In this document: positions 52,959 to 61,570 of the stretch, in pieces
How the letters are laid out: each line of letters begins with the position of its first letter
How positions within the stretch are numbered: position 1 is the stretch's first letter
Assembly: GCA_015075165.1 (NCBI GenBank)
Contig: JABTUY010000006.1
Span: forward strand, 1-64,000
Length of the DNA stretch: 64,000 bases
DNA from: Ideonella sp.
GTDB lineage: Bacteria > Pseudomonadota > Gammaproteobacteria > Burkholderiales > Burkholderiaceae_C
Reading direction: 5' to 3'
Made by a program: the position numbers and the translations under genes
The notes under the pieces: model-generated
Databases searched by the model: none
What the model was told of the DNA's origin: nothing
What the model saw: only the letters and a program-made list of their open reading frames with translations

Positions 52959-53515
52959 TCGGCGGCGCCGCGCGACCTACGCCGGCGCGCGGCGCGACGG
53001 CGACCACCGCCGACGTGGCGATGGCAGCCAACCTGCCAGTGCGGCCGCCTCACCCCCCAAGCTTGCAGCGCCGCCTCCCTCCCGTTGGGGATGGTCCGGC
53101 GGCGCCGGCTGGCCGATGCTCGGGGCCGCTCATGACCCACTTCCTGCGCTGGCTCCTCCACGGCGTGCACCGGCACGACGCCGCAAGCGACGTGGCCGAG
53201 TCGTTCGAGCACGTCGACAGCACGGCGCTCGAGGCCGGCGCCTTCCGCGCCTCCGGCTCGATGGGGTTGCCGCAGTTGGCACCGGCGAGGGCACACTGGT
53301 CGCCGCTGAGCGGCCGGGCGCCGCGGCGGCCGTTGCGAACGCGTGCGGCGGTTCGGGTCCGCGGCGGCGCCGCAGGCACCTGAGGCGCAACGCCGAGCCC
53401 TTAGACGTTGAGTTGGGCGCTGGCACGAGCGCCCGCCGCGTGCCCTCGGCGCGCAGTCGCCGCGCGCCGCCAGCGACCTCTGCACCTGCGGGCAAACGCT
53501 GGTGTATGGTGGGCC
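52959..53515. other. 557-base region without a convincing gene
   Basis: Only short frames exist, such as an 83-residue one from ATG 53132 whose second half is Arg/Pro-rich low complexity. No ribosome binding site, tRNA, hairpin with T tract or repeat of another window segment was seen. It may hold decayed coding sequence or the promoter of rlpA. Confidence 0.5.
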
Positions 53516-54586
53516 ATGCCCCCGACTTTCCGGCGCAGCACCCACTGCGCGCTGCTGACGTTGACGCTGGTGCTGGCCGGTTGTGCGGGCACACCACGCG
53601 GCGGCCCGCCGGGCCGCGACGGACCGGGCCTGAACCCGCCGTCGAACCTGATGCAGGTGCCCGATGCCGAGCCGCGGCTCGAGCCGTACCGCAGCGGCGG
53701 GCCGAACAAGCCGTACGAGGTGTTCGGCCGCTGGTACACGCCGTTGGCCGGCGACGCGCCGTACGCCGAGCGCGGCCTGGCGTCGTGGTACGGGCGCAAG
53801 TTCCACGGCCGCCCCACCTCTAGCGGCGAGCCGTACGACATGTACGCGATGACGGCCGCGCACAAGACGATGCCGATCCCGAGCTATGCACGGGTGCGCA
53901 ACCCGGCCAACGGCCGCGAGGTGATCGTGCGCATCAACGACCGCGGGCCGTTCCACGGCAGCCGCATCATCGACCTCAGCTACACCGCCGCGCTGAAGCT
54001 CGGCGTGCTGAACGCAGTGGCGCCGGTCGAGGTGGAGCGCATCACGCAGCAGGCGATCCGCACTGGCGCCTGGCGCGGTCGCGGTGGCGGCGCCGGGGAC
54101 GAAGGCGATCGCGCGCTCGCCGCCGACAGCGTGCCCGCGCGGCCATCGGCCGCGACGGTGGTGGCGGCGGCGCGCAATCCGCCCCCTGCGACGGCCGCAA
54201 CGCCGGCCACGGCCGCGCCGGCCACCGAGGGTGCCGCGGCCGCGATCACAGCACCCGAAGGCAGCCGCGACACCGGCACAGCGACACAACCCGTGACCGC
54301 ACAGGCCGGCGACGAGCTGCGCGCACCGGCACGGCCGATCGCACTGGCCGCGCCGGGCTTCTGGTTGCAGCTCGGCGCGTTTCGCGAGCGCGACGGCGCG
54401 TTCGATTTCCAGCGCAAGGTCGAGCGTGAGGTCGACTGGCTGGCGCCGCTGATGGCGGTGTTCGTCGACCGCGACTTGAACCGCCTGCAGGCGGGGCCGT
54501 ATGCATCGCGCGCCGATGCCACCAGTGCCGCCGAGCGGCTGCGCGCGGCGCTGCAACTCGTGCCGCTGGTGGTCGAGCGGCGCTGA
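53516..54586 (+). CDS. rlpA: septal ring lytic transglycosylase RlpA family lipoprotein
   Basis: 356 residues from ATG 53516. Lipobox LVLAGCAG. The double-psi beta-barrel RlpA domain is at about 85–180 (GLASWYGRKFHGRPTSSGEPYDMYAMTAAHKTMP and IVRINDRGPFHGSRIIDLS). A Pro/Ala/Thr-rich linker follows. A C-terminal SPOR domain (about 280–356, FWLQLGAFRERDGAFDFQRKV) binds denuded septal glycan. It trims peptidoglycan at division sites. Confidence 0.93.
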   Translation: MPPTFRRSTHCALLTLTLVLAGCAGTPRGGPPGRDGPGLNPPSNLMQVPDAEPRLEPYRSGGPNKPYEVFGRWYTPLAGDAPYAERGLASWYGRKFHGRPTSSGEPYDMYAMTAAHKTMPIPSYARVRNPANGREVIVRINDRGPFHGSRIIDLSYTAALKLGVLNAVAPVEVERITQQAIRTGAWRGRGGGAGDEGDRALAADSVPARPSAATVVAAARNPPPATAATPATAAPATEGAAAAITAPEGSRDTGTATQPVTAQAGDELRAPARPIALAAPGFWLQLGAFRERDGAFDFQRKVEREVDWLAPLMAVFVDRDLNRLQAGPYASRADATSAAERLRAALQLVPLVVERR

Positions 54587-54626
54587 GGCGCGAACGGCGT
54601 CAACGCCGCGGTGCGGCGCCGCTGCA

Positions 54627-55313
54627 TCAGCGCGCGTACCAGAGCACGGCCCAGAAGTGGCAGCCGCTGCCGGCCAGCACGAACAGGTGCCACACGAAGT
54701 GCGCATAGCGCACGCGGTTGTCGAGCAGGAACACCGCCGCGCCGAGCGTGTAGCCGACGCCGCCGGCCACCAGCCACGCCAGCCCGGCGGCCGGCATGCG
54801 CTCGAGCAGCGGCACGATGGCGACCACGACGACCCAGCCCATCGCCACGTACAGCGCCGTCGACCACAGCGGGCGCATCAGGCGGTTCACCATCTTGGCC
54901 GCCACGCCGAGGCCGGCCAGCCCCCACACCACGCCGAACAGCGCCCAGCCCCAGCCGCCGCGCAGCACGCCGAGCACGAACGGCGTGTAGCTGCCGGCGA
55001 TGAACAGGTAGATCGCCGAGTGGTCCAGGCGCGTGAACCAGCGCTTGGCCGCACCGGCCGGCAGCGCGTGGTACAGCGCCGAGGTCAGGTACAGCACGAT
55101 CATCGTGGCCGCGAACACGCTGGAGGCAACCACATCGGTCGCGCTGCCGTGCCGCGCCGCGACGACGACCGCGATCGGCAGCGACGCCACCGCCAGCAGA
55201 AAGCCCAGGCCGTGGCTGATCGCGTTGGCCAGCTCTTCGCCGACCGACTGCGGCCGCTCGCCCGCCAGCACGCCCAGCGAGCGTGATCGCACCATCACCA
55301 TCGCCTTGGTCAT
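54627..55313 (-). CDS. hemolysin III family membrane protein (second copy)
   Basis: 228 residues; ATGs at 55313, 55301 and 55295 are possible starts. It has seven membrane segments and the same histidine motifs as the copy at 28693–29310 (SALYHALPAG, RLDHSAIYLFIAGSYTPF, HFVWHLFVLAGSGCHF), but the two proteins differ widely elsewhere, so this is old paralogy rather than recent duplication. Downstream of the SDR gene by 19 bases. Confidence 0.9.
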   Translation of the reverse strand: MTKAMVMVRSRSLGVLAGERPQSVGEELANAISHGLGFLLAVASLPIAVVVAARHGSATDVVASSVFAATMIVLYLTSALYHALPAGAAKRWFTRLDHSAIYLFIAGSYTPFVLGVLRGGWGWALFGVVWGLAGLGVAAKMVNRLMRPLWSTALYVAMGWVVVVAIVPLLERMPAAGLAWLVAGGVGYTLGAAVFLLDNRVRYAHFVWHLFVLAGSGCHFWAVLWYAR

Positions 55314-55332
55314 GTTCGCGTGTCCGGCCGGG

Positions 55333-56085
55333 TCAGCGCCCGCCGCTGACGGTCAGCACGGTGCCGGTGGCGTAGCTCGCCTCGTCCGACAGCAGCCAGG
55401 CAATCGCTTCGGCGATCTCCTGCGCGGCACCCGGACGCTGCATCGGGATCAGCGGCGCCGACTTGTGCGCGCGCTCGGCGTCGCCGGAATCGGCGTGGAT
55501 CTCGGTATCGACGATGCCGGGGCTGACGGCATTGACGCGCACGCCTTCGTCGGCCAGCTCGCGGCCGAGCCCGACGGTGAAGCTCTCGATCGCGCCCTTG
55601 CTGGCGGCGTAGTCGACATACATCGCCGGCGCGCCGAGCCGCGCCGCCACGCTCGACAGGTTGACGATCGCGCCGCCGGCGCCGCCGTGCCGCGTGCTCA
55701 TGCGCCGCACCGCGGCACGCGTGCACAGCAACGCGCCCAGCACGTTGATGTCGAACATGCGGCGCCAGCGCACGACGCTCATCTCGTCGAAGCGCGCCTT
55801 GCGGTCGACGATGCCGGCGTTGTTCACCAGCGCGCTCAGGCGGCCGAGGCCGCGGTCGATCGCCTCGAACATCGAGCGCACCGCGACCTCGTCGGCGACG
55901 TCGGCGCGCACGACCAGCGCGCGCCGGCCCAGCGCCTGCACGTCGGCGGCCACACGCTCGGCCGCCGCGGTGTCGCGCACGCAGTTCACCGCCACGTCGT
56001 AGCCGCGCCGCGCCAGCGTGCGCGCGGTGGCCGCGCCGATGCCACGGCCGGCGCCGGTGACGAGGGCAATTCGGGGCTCGGGCAT
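55333..56085 (-). CDS. short-chain dehydrogenase/reductase
   Basis: 250 residues. The Rossmann motif is TGAGRGIG (residues 10–17), with NNAG, catalytic Ser in VNLSSVAA and YxxxK in YVDYAASKGA, then PGIVDTEIH. It is a classical SDR similar to glucose dehydrogenase/FabG-like oxidoreductases. The substrate is unknown. It is divergent from the ABC importer genes and upstream of the hemolysin III gene, perhaps cotranscribed with it. Confidence 0.92.
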   Translation of the reverse strand: MPEPRIALVTGAGRGIGAATARTLARRGYDVAVNCVRDTAAAERVAADVQALGRRALVVRADVADEVAVRSMFEAIDRGLGRLSALVNNAGIVDRKARFDEMSVVRWRRMFDINVLGALLCTRAAVRRMSTRHGGAGGAIVNLSSVAARLGAPAMYVDYAASKGAIESFTVGLGRELADEGVRVNAVSPGIVDTEIHADSGDAERAHKSAPLIPMQRPGAAQEIAEAIAWLLSDEASYATGTVLTVSGGR

Positions 56086-56212
56086 GCGGACAGCTCGGGT
56101 GGCGCGCGGCGGCGCTTCGCAATGCTGCCATTGTGGCTCGGGGCGGCTCCGGTGTCGCCCGGCGCGCCACTTGGGTACAGTGCGCCATCATTCGCACTCA
56201 CCCTCGAGGACC

Positions 56213-57244
56213 ATGACCCTCAACCGCCGACACCTCATGACGCTCGCATCGGCTGCGCTGGCTGCACCTGCCTTCGTGCGCGCGCAGGCGCTCGAGAAGC
56301 CCAGACTCAGCCTCGCGGTGGGCGGCAAGAACCTGCTGTACTACCTGCCGCTGACGGTGGCCGAGACGCGCGGCTACTTCAAGGACGAGGGGCTCGACCT
56401 GACGATCAACGACTTCGCCGGCGGCTCGCAGGCGCTGCGCTCGCTGGTGGGCGGCAGCGTCGACGTGGTGTCGGGCGCGTTCGAGCACACGGTGAACATG
56501 CAGGCCAAGGGCCAGCACCTGCGCGCGTTCGCGCTGATGGGCCGCGCACCGCAGATCGTGCTGGGCATCAACCCGAAGACGATGCCGACGTTCAAGACCG
56601 TGGCCGACCTGAAGGGCCGCAAGATCGGCGTCACCGCGCCGGGCAGCTCGACCAACGTGATGGCCAACTTCGTGCTCGCCAAGGCGGGCCTGAAGCCTGC
56701 CGACGTGAGCTTCGTCGGCGTCGGCGCCTCGAGCGGCGCGGTGGCTGCGATGCGCGCCGGCCAGATCGACGCGATCAGCAACCTCGACCCGGTGATCACG
56801 CTGCTGCAGCGCTCGGGCGACCTGAAGATCGTGACCGATACCCGCGTCGTCGCCGAGGCCGACAAGGTGTTCGGCGGGCCGATGCCGGCCGCGTGCCTGT
56901 ACGCCAAGCAGGATTTCATCGACAAGCACCCGGCCACCGCGCAGGCGCTGGCCAACGCGATCGTGCGCGCCGACAAGTGGATCCAGGCCGCGGGCCCGGG
57001 CGACATCATCAAGGCCGTGCCCGAGGGCTACCTGCTCGGCGACCGCGCGGTCTACATCGATGCGTTCCTGGCCGCCAAGGGCGCGCTGTCGCCCGACGGC
57101 ATGATCCCCGACAAGGGGCCCGACACCGCCTACCGCGCGCTGGCCAGCATCAGCGACGAGATCGCGAAGGCCAAGCTCGACCTGCGCGCGGTGTACACGA
57201 ACGATTTCGTCAAGAAGGCCAACGCCAAGTACCCCCGTGCGTGA
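56213..57244 (+). CDS. NitT/TauT-type ABC transporter substrate-binding protein
   Basis: 343 residues, GAGGA before the ATG. The signal peptide contains NRRHLMTLASAALAAPAFVRAQ, a possible twin-arginine type. The fold is SsuA/THI5-like: LPLTVAETRGYFKDEGLDLTI, GGSQALRSLVGGSVDVVSG, GRKIGVTAPGSSTNV. It is the periplasmic receptor of the importer encoded by the next two genes. The ligand could be a sulfonate, nitrate, pyrimidine or aromatic acid; unresolved. Confidence 0.92.
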   Translation: MTLNRRHLMTLASAALAAPAFVRAQALEKPRLSLAVGGKNLLYYLPLTVAETRGYFKDEGLDLTINDFAGGSQALRSLVGGSVDVVSGAFEHTVNMQAKGQHLRAFALMGRAPQIVLGINPKTMPTFKTVADLKGRKIGVTAPGSSTNVMANFVLAKAGLKPADVSFVGVGASSGAVAAMRAGQIDAISNLDPVITLLQRSGDLKIVTDTRVVAEADKVFGGPMPAACLYAKQDFIDKHPATAQALANAIVRADKWIQAAGPGDIIKAVPEGYLLGDRAVYIDAFLAAKGALSPDGMIPDKGPDTAYRALASISDEIAKAKLDLRAVYTNDFVKKANAKYPRA

Positions 57245-57353
57245 GGCGGGGCGCACGGCGGCCCATACGGACCGCGGCGCGGTTGCCGAGCCCGCTGCGC
57301 CCGCGGGCCCGGCCGCGGCCTGCTGACCGGCCGCCAGGCGCCCAAGCACAACC

Positions 57354-58181
57354 ATGACCCGCCCGGCCCTCGAACTCAGCGGCGTCGCCTGCACCTTCGT
57401 CGGCCGCGACGACGCTGCCCAGCGCTACACCGCGGTGCGCGACGTGACGTTGCAGGTCGGCGCCGGCGAGTTCGTCTCGGTGGTCGGCCCCACCGGTTGC
57501 GGCAAGAGCACGTTGCTGAACGTGGCGGCTGGCCTGCTGGCGCCCAGCGCCGGCACGGTGCGCGCATTCGGCGCGCCGCTGCAGGGCCTGAACCGGCGCG
57601 CCGGCTACATGTTCCAGACCGAGAGCCTGATGCCGTGGCGCACCGCGCTGGCCAACGTGATGGCGGGCCTGCAGTTCCGCGGCGCGACTGCGGCCACGGC
57701 GCGCGCGCAGGCCGAAGACTGGCTGCAGCGCGTGGGCCTGGCCGGCTTCGGCGACCGCTATCCGCACCAGCTGTCGGGCGGCATGCGCAAGCGCACCTCG
57801 CTGGCGCAGACGCTGGCACTCGACCCCGACCTGATCCTGATGGACGAGCCGTTCTCGGCACTCGACATCCAGACGCGCCAGCTGATGGAGAACGAGGTGC
57901 TCGCGCTGTGGAGCGGCGACGATCGCCGCGCCGCCAAGGCGGTGCTGTTCATCACCCACGACCTCGACGAGGCGATCGCGATGAGCGATCGCGTGGTGGT
58001 GATGAGCGCCGGCCCGGGTTCGCGGCCGATCGGCGAGTTCGCGATCGACCTACCCCGCCCACGCGACGTGGCCGAGGTGCGCACGGCACCGCGCTTCGTC
58101 GAGCTGCACCGCGCGATCTGGGACGTGCTGCGCGACGAGGTGCTGCGCGGCTACCAGCAGCAGTTGCGCAAGGCCGGCTGA
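57354..58181 (+). CDS. NitT/TauT-type ABC transporter ATP-binding protein
   Basis: 275 residues. Walker A GPTGCGKST, Q-loop MFQTESLMPWRTALANV, signature LSGGMRKRT, Walker B LILMDEPFSALD and switch His in FITHDLDEA are intact. It is SsuB/TauB-like and lies 109 bases after the receptor gene and before the permease gene. Confidence 0.93.
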   Translation: MTRPALELSGVACTFVGRDDAAQRYTAVRDVTLQVGAGEFVSVVGPTGCGKSTLLNVAAGLLAPSAGTVRAFGAPLQGLNRRAGYMFQTESLMPWRTALANVMAGLQFRGATAATARAQAEDWLQRVGLAGFGDRYPHQLSGGMRKRTSLAQTLALDPDLILMDEPFSALDIQTRQLMENEVLALWSGDDRRAAKAVLFITHDLDEAIAMSDRVVVMSAGPGSRPIGEFAIDLPRPRDVAEVRTAPRFVELHRAIWDVLRDEVLRGYQQQLRKAG

Positions 58182-58221
58182 GCGCCGAGCCGCAGCCGCA
58201 CACCCGCGAGAGCACCGCACC

Positions 58222-59049
58222 ATGTGGAGCCGTTTCAAACCCCGTGCCAGCAACCTGCTGTGGTGGCAGCTCGCCGTGCTGCTGGCGGTGTTCGCGCTGT
58301 GGTATCTGCTGACCACGCCCGGCCTGGTGCCGCCGTTCGTGTTCAGCGACGACCAGCAGGCGGCGTTCTTCTTCGGCGAGCCGCTGAAGATCGGCGCGCG
58401 CATCGTCGACTGGTTCTTCGTCAGCCGCGACATCTACGGACACCTCGCGGTCACGCTGCTGGAGACCGTGCTCGCATTCGGCCTCGGCACCGCGCTCGGC
58501 CTGGCGTGCGGCCTGTGGCTCGCGCTGTCGCCGCTGGCGGCGGCGATCTTCGACCCGTACATCAAGGCGCTCAATTCGATGCCGCGCGTGATCCTGGCGC
58601 CGATCTTCGCGGTCTGGTTCGGCCTCGGCGTGGCGAGCAAGGTGGCGCTCGGCATCACGCTGGTGTTCTTCATCGTGTTCTTCAACGTCTACCAGGGCGT
58701 GCGCGAAGTCAGCCCGGTGATCCTGGCCAACGCGCGCATGCTCGGCGCCGATGGCCGACAGCTGCTGCGCCACGTCTACCTGCCCAGCGCGACGAGCTGG
58801 GTCTTCAGCTCGCTGCACACCAGCGTGGGGCTGGCGTTCGTCGGCGCGGTGGTCGGCGAGTACCTCGGCAGCGCCCAGGGCGTGGGTTACCTGATCCTGC
58901 AGGCCGAGGGCACGTTCGACATCAACACCGTGATGGCCGGCATCCTGGTGCTCACCGGCTTCGCGCTGCTGCTCGACGCCGCGGTGGGGCGCATCGAGCG
59001 GCGGCTGATGAAGTGGCAGCCGCGCAACGCGGAGGTCGAGCGGCTGTAG
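58222..59049 (+). CDS. NitT/TauT-type ABC transporter permease
   Basis: 275 residues with about six membrane segments. The EAA loop is REVSPVILANARMLGADGRQLLRHVYLPSA. The N-terminus starts MWSRFKPRASNLLWWQLAVLLAVFALWYLL. It completes the importer. The C-terminus RRLMKWQPRNAEVERL is cytoplasmic. Convergent with uspA, only 12 bases apart. Confidence 0.93.
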   Translation: MWSRFKPRASNLLWWQLAVLLAVFALWYLLTTPGLVPPFVFSDDQQAAFFFGEPLKIGARIVDWFFVSRDIYGHLAVTLLETVLAFGLGTALGLACGLWLALSPLAAAIFDPYIKALNSMPRVILAPIFAVWFGLGVASKVALGITLVFFIVFFNVYQGVREVSPVILANARMLGADGRQLLRHVYLPSATSWVFSSLHTSVGLAFVGAVVGEYLGSAQGVGYLILQAEGTFDINTVMAGILVLTGFALLLDAAVGRIERRLMKWQPRNAEVERL

Positions 59050-59061
59050 CGCCGCCGCGGC

Positions 59062-59511
59062 TCACTCAACGTCGCTGCGCACGACGTGGCGCACCACGGT
59101 GACCGGCACCGGAGCATGCGTGAGCAGCCAGTGCGACACCGAACCCGACACGGCGCTGCGCGCGGCGCCGTGGCCGCGCGAGCCCATCACGACGGCGTCG
59201 ATCGCGTGGCGCTCGATCATCTCGGCCAGCACATGCGCCGGCTCGCCGCTGGCGATCTCACGCTGCCACGGCACGCCGGCGGCACGCAACAGCGCCTCGG
59301 CCGGCTGCAGCAGGTGCGCACCGGCACCGGCGCTCACGCGCTGCAGCACATCGGGGTCGTGCGCGGTGACCAGTTCGTACAGCGTGGCCGGCTCCTGCAC
59401 ATTGGCCAGCACATAGCTGGCCGCGAGGCCCTCGGCCGCCAGCCGCAGCGCGTGGCGCACGGCGTCGAGCGAGGCCTCTGAGCCATCGACGGGAAGCAGG
59501 ATTCTCAGCAT
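59062..59511 (-). CDS. universal stress protein UspA family
   Basis: 149 residues from ATG 59511. It is a Rossmann-like fold with MLRILLPVDGSEASLDAV at the start and the ATP-binding loop VMGSRGHGAARSAVSGSVS near the end, so it is probably the ATP-binding subgroup. Upstream on the same strand lies a highly structured non-coding stretch with an intrinsic terminator, which may be a leader of this gene. Confidence 0.92.
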   Translation of the reverse strand: MLRILLPVDGSEASLDAVRHALRLAAEGLAASYVLANVQEPATLYELVTAHDPDVLQRVSAGAGAHLLQPAEALLRAAGVPWQREIASGEPAHVLAEMIERHAIDAVVMGSRGHGAARSAVSGSVSHWLLTHAPVPVTVVRHVVRSDVE

Positions 59512-59611
59512 GGTGGTGTGCGCGCAAGCCCGGGGCGCCTTGCGCCCCACGGCCACGATGCTACGCCGCTGCGGCAACGGCATCGCGGCGCTGCCACGCA
59601 AAGCCCTGGTG

Positions 59612-59649
59612 CAAAGAAAAGCGGCCCGCGTCGGTGTGAACGCGGGCCG
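59612..59649 (-). terminator. intrinsic terminator (minus strand)
   Basis: A perfect 10-bp stem (59622–59631 with 59640–59649, arms CGGCCCGCGT/ACGCGGGCCG) with an 8-base loop is followed, in minus-strand direction, by CTTTTCTTTG. It ends leftward transcripts about 100 bases before the uspA start codon. Confidence 0.8.
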
Positions 59650-59760
59650 AAAGTCCTCAGGGAGGACGTCGTTGGGACCGATTGCAGCCGGTGCCACGGC
59701 AGATCGGGGCACCGTACCCGTGCCGGTGGTCGAACCACCGGCACGAGATTCCGTGTGACA
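59612..59760 (-). ncRNA. candidate structured leader or small RNA upstream of uspA
   Basis: Reading leftward, a 12-bp perfect hairpin (59745–59719, arms CGTGCCGGTGGT/ACCACCGGCACG, 3-base loop) is followed by an unpaired stretch, a 6-bp hairpin (59667–59653, GTCCTC/GAGGAC) and the intrinsic terminator. The order resembles an attenuator leader or an independent small RNA. The 5' end and promoter are not identified, and no known RNA family is recognised. Confidence 0.5.
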
Positions 59761-59986
59761 GCGGACAGGCGCGCACTCTAGGCAACGCTGGCGCGCGCGA
59801 CCATCCCTAACCCGCACCCGCTCGCGATGAAGGGTGCCGCGAACCAGCGAACGCGGCGCGCGACGCGACGCATGCCACGACCGCGGGGGCGGCCAATATG
59901 GGCGCGGCTTCCGTGGTTTTTCTCCTTAGCCGCGGCGGGATCGCGGCGCACACTGGCTGCGAGTGTTCAGCATCACGGGAGGCCCC

Positions 59987-60199
59987 ATGTCCGACGCATC
60001 CCACCTGCCGCGCCCGCTGCGGCGCCCGTCCGCCGACGACGCGATGAACACCGCGGCCGACCCGGAAGACCTCGGCACTGCCTACGGCCTGGAGTTGTCG
60101 ATCGGCGCGCCCGACAAGCTCTCGCCCGCCTCCGATGACGATGCGCACGACCCGCTGGCGTGGATGCGCCGCTGGGTGGCACGCCACAAGGCCAGCTGA
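59987..60199 (+). CDS. small protein of unknown function (70 residues)
   Basis: ATG 59987 with GGGAGG at ideal spacing. It is acidic and probably partly disordered (ADDAMNTAADPEDLGTAYGLELSIGAPDKLSPASDDDAHDPLAWMRRWVARHKAS). The C-terminal amphipathic helix with Trp residues could bind a partner or membrane. It lies between two uspA genes. No family is recognised. Confidence 0.6.
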   Translation: MSDASHLPRPLRRPSADDAMNTAADPEDLGTAYGLELSIGAPDKLSPASDDDAHDPLAWMRRWVARHKAS

Positions 60200-60243
60200 A
60201 CCACCGGCAAAGCGCGTTCGGCGCCCGCGGCGCCCGCACCTGA

Positions 60244-60666
60244 TCAGCGCACGATCAACAGCGGCACGGTGCAGGTGGCCAGCACCTTCGCGGCCACCGA
60301 GCCGAGCACGAGGCGGGTCAGCGCGCCGTGGCCGTGCGAGCCCATCATCAGCAGGTCGAACTTGCCCTTGGTGGCGTACTGGGCGATCTGGTCGGCCGCC
60401 TCACCGACGCGGTAGACGAACTCGCCGCTGACGCCTTGCTTGCCGAAAAAGCTGCGGATCGGCGCGAGCACCTTCTCGGCCTCTTCGGCGTAGTGATCCT
60501 GCACGACCTTGCGCGACAGCGCCGAGGCCGCACGCGGCGGGATCGGGGGCACCACGGTGAGTACGCTGTACTGCTGCCGCGCGCCCAGCCACTCGTCGTG
60601 CGCCGCCAGGTAGCCCAGCATCTTCTTCGTGAACTTGCTGCCGTCCACCGCCACCAGGATCTTCAT
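60244..60666 (-). CDS. universal stress protein UspA family
   Basis: 140 residues from ATG 60666; a longer frame to 60717 lacks family similarity. MKILVAVDGSKFTKKML starts the fold, and the ATP-binding loop is MMGSHGHGALTRLVLGSVAAKV. It is distinct from the other UspA here (59062–59511). An FNR/CRP-like site lies 84 bases upstream. Confidence 0.93.
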   Translation of the reverse strand: MKILVAVDGSKFTKKMLGYLAAHDEWLGARQQYSVLTVVPPIPPRAASALSRKVVQDHYAEEAEKVLAPIRSFFGKQGVSGEFVYRVGEAADQIAQYATKGKFDLLMMGSHGHGALTRLVLGSVAAKVLATCTVPLLIVR

Positions 60667-60743
60667 CGTCGGCTTTCGTCGCGGCGTGTCGCAGCCGCCC
60701 GAGGTTGTTGTGCGCAAGCTATCGTAGCCGCGGCGGCGGCCGG

Positions 60744-60757
60744 TTGACTGTGATCAC
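60744..60757 (-). promoter_or_regulatory. FNR/CRP-like site upstream of the second uspA
   Basis: TTGAC-TGTG-ATCAC resembles TTGAT-N4-ATCAA with one imperfect half-site, and contains the palindrome GTGATCAC. It lies between the metallophosphoesterase stop and the uspA start. Hypoxia control of Usp genes by FNR-type regulators is known in other Proteobacteria; this case is inference. Confidence 0.4.
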
Positions 60758-60771
60758 GCGCGGCGACCGGC

Positions 60772-61542
60772 TCACACCTCGACGGTGCGCAGCGGGTCGA
60801 AACCTTCACCCTCGCCCTTCGCGACGTGACCGCGCGCATTGGCGATCACGCGCGTGGGCGCTGCGCCGGTGCGCGGCACTCGATAGTCGCGGCAGCAGTG
60901 CAGGTGGCCGTGCAGCCAGACGTCGGCCAGCGGCAGCAGCGCCGTATCGTCGTTGCAGAACGCCGCGGTGCTCGGTTGCCGGCCGTAGCGCGGGTCGGCG
61001 CTGGCGATGCTGGGCGCGAAGTGGGTGAGCACCAGCGTGGCGGCGGCATCGTGCGGGCGCGCCAGTTCCGCGGCCAGCCATTCTCGACAGGCCAGCGCCT
61101 CGTCGCGCAGCGCGGCGGCGTCGAACGGCCGGCTGTCGCGCGTGGCGTTCATCAGGCGCAGGAAGTAGCCGGCCGCGCGCATCGCGCGCTCGCGCTGCGC
61201 CGGGCCGAAGAGGTCGAAGTCCGACCAGCGCGTGGTGGCCAGCACGCGCACGCGGCGGCCGTCGGCGCCGGTGAAGGTCGCCGCTTCGCGTTCGAGCAGG
61301 CGGATGCCCAACGCCTGCGCATGCTCGCGTAACGCGGGCCAGGCCTGGTGCCATTCGCGGTCGTCGAACTCGTGGTTGCCGGCCACCAGCCACACCGGAA
61401 CCGGCCAGCGCGTGAAGCGCCGCAGGCCCTCCCAGCGGGCATCGATGTCGCCCAGCAGCACCAGCAGTTCGGCGTCCGGCGCCGGTTGCGGATCGAACGC
61501 TTCGGTCTCGAGGTGCAGGTCCGACAGCAGTTGCAGTCGCAC
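60772..61542 (-). CDS. calcineurin-like metallophosphoesterase
   Basis: 256 residues from a GTG at 61542. The metal-binding motifs are in order: SDLHLE, LGDIDARWEG, AGNHEFD, LTHFAPS and HGHLH. It is a cytoplasmic phosphoesterase; the substrate is unknown. It lies 28 bases after pckG on the same strand. Confidence 0.92.
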   Translation of the reverse strand: MRLQLLSDLHLETEAFDPQPAPDAELLVLLGDIDARWEGLRRFTRWPVPVWLVAGNHEFDDREWHQAWPALREHAQALGIRLLEREAATFTGADGRRVRVLATTRWSDFDLFGPAQRERAMRAAGYFLRLMNATRDSRPFDAAALRDEALACREWLAAELARPHDAAATLVLTHFAPSIASADPRYGRQPSTAAFCNDDTALLPLADVWLHGHLHCCRDYRVPRTGAAPTRVIANARGHVAKGEGEGFDPLRTVEV

Positions 61543-61570
61543 GCGCTGCGCCCGGCCGGTATGCGGACGC

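Larger units (their letters stand above)
59512..59986. other. 475-base non-coding region with structured RNA signals
   Basis: No believable gene. It contains three strong inverted repeats and a T tract oriented to the minus strand between 59612 and 59745, plus GGGGCGC/GCGCCCC near 59538–59556 in the stretch before uspA. The right part (59760–59986) holds the good GGGAGG ribosome binding site of the small plus-strand gene and nothing else recognised. Confidence 0.6.

Noticed and set aside
53132-53383. 83-residue frame in the gap before rlpA
   Set aside because: Weak ribosome binding site, and the second half is Arg/Pro-rich low complexity; not enough to call a gene.
51017-53515. Genomic island integrated at tRNA-Arg
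   Set aside because: No integrase, no visible copy of the tRNA 3' end downstream, and base composition does not change. Kept only as a question in the findings.
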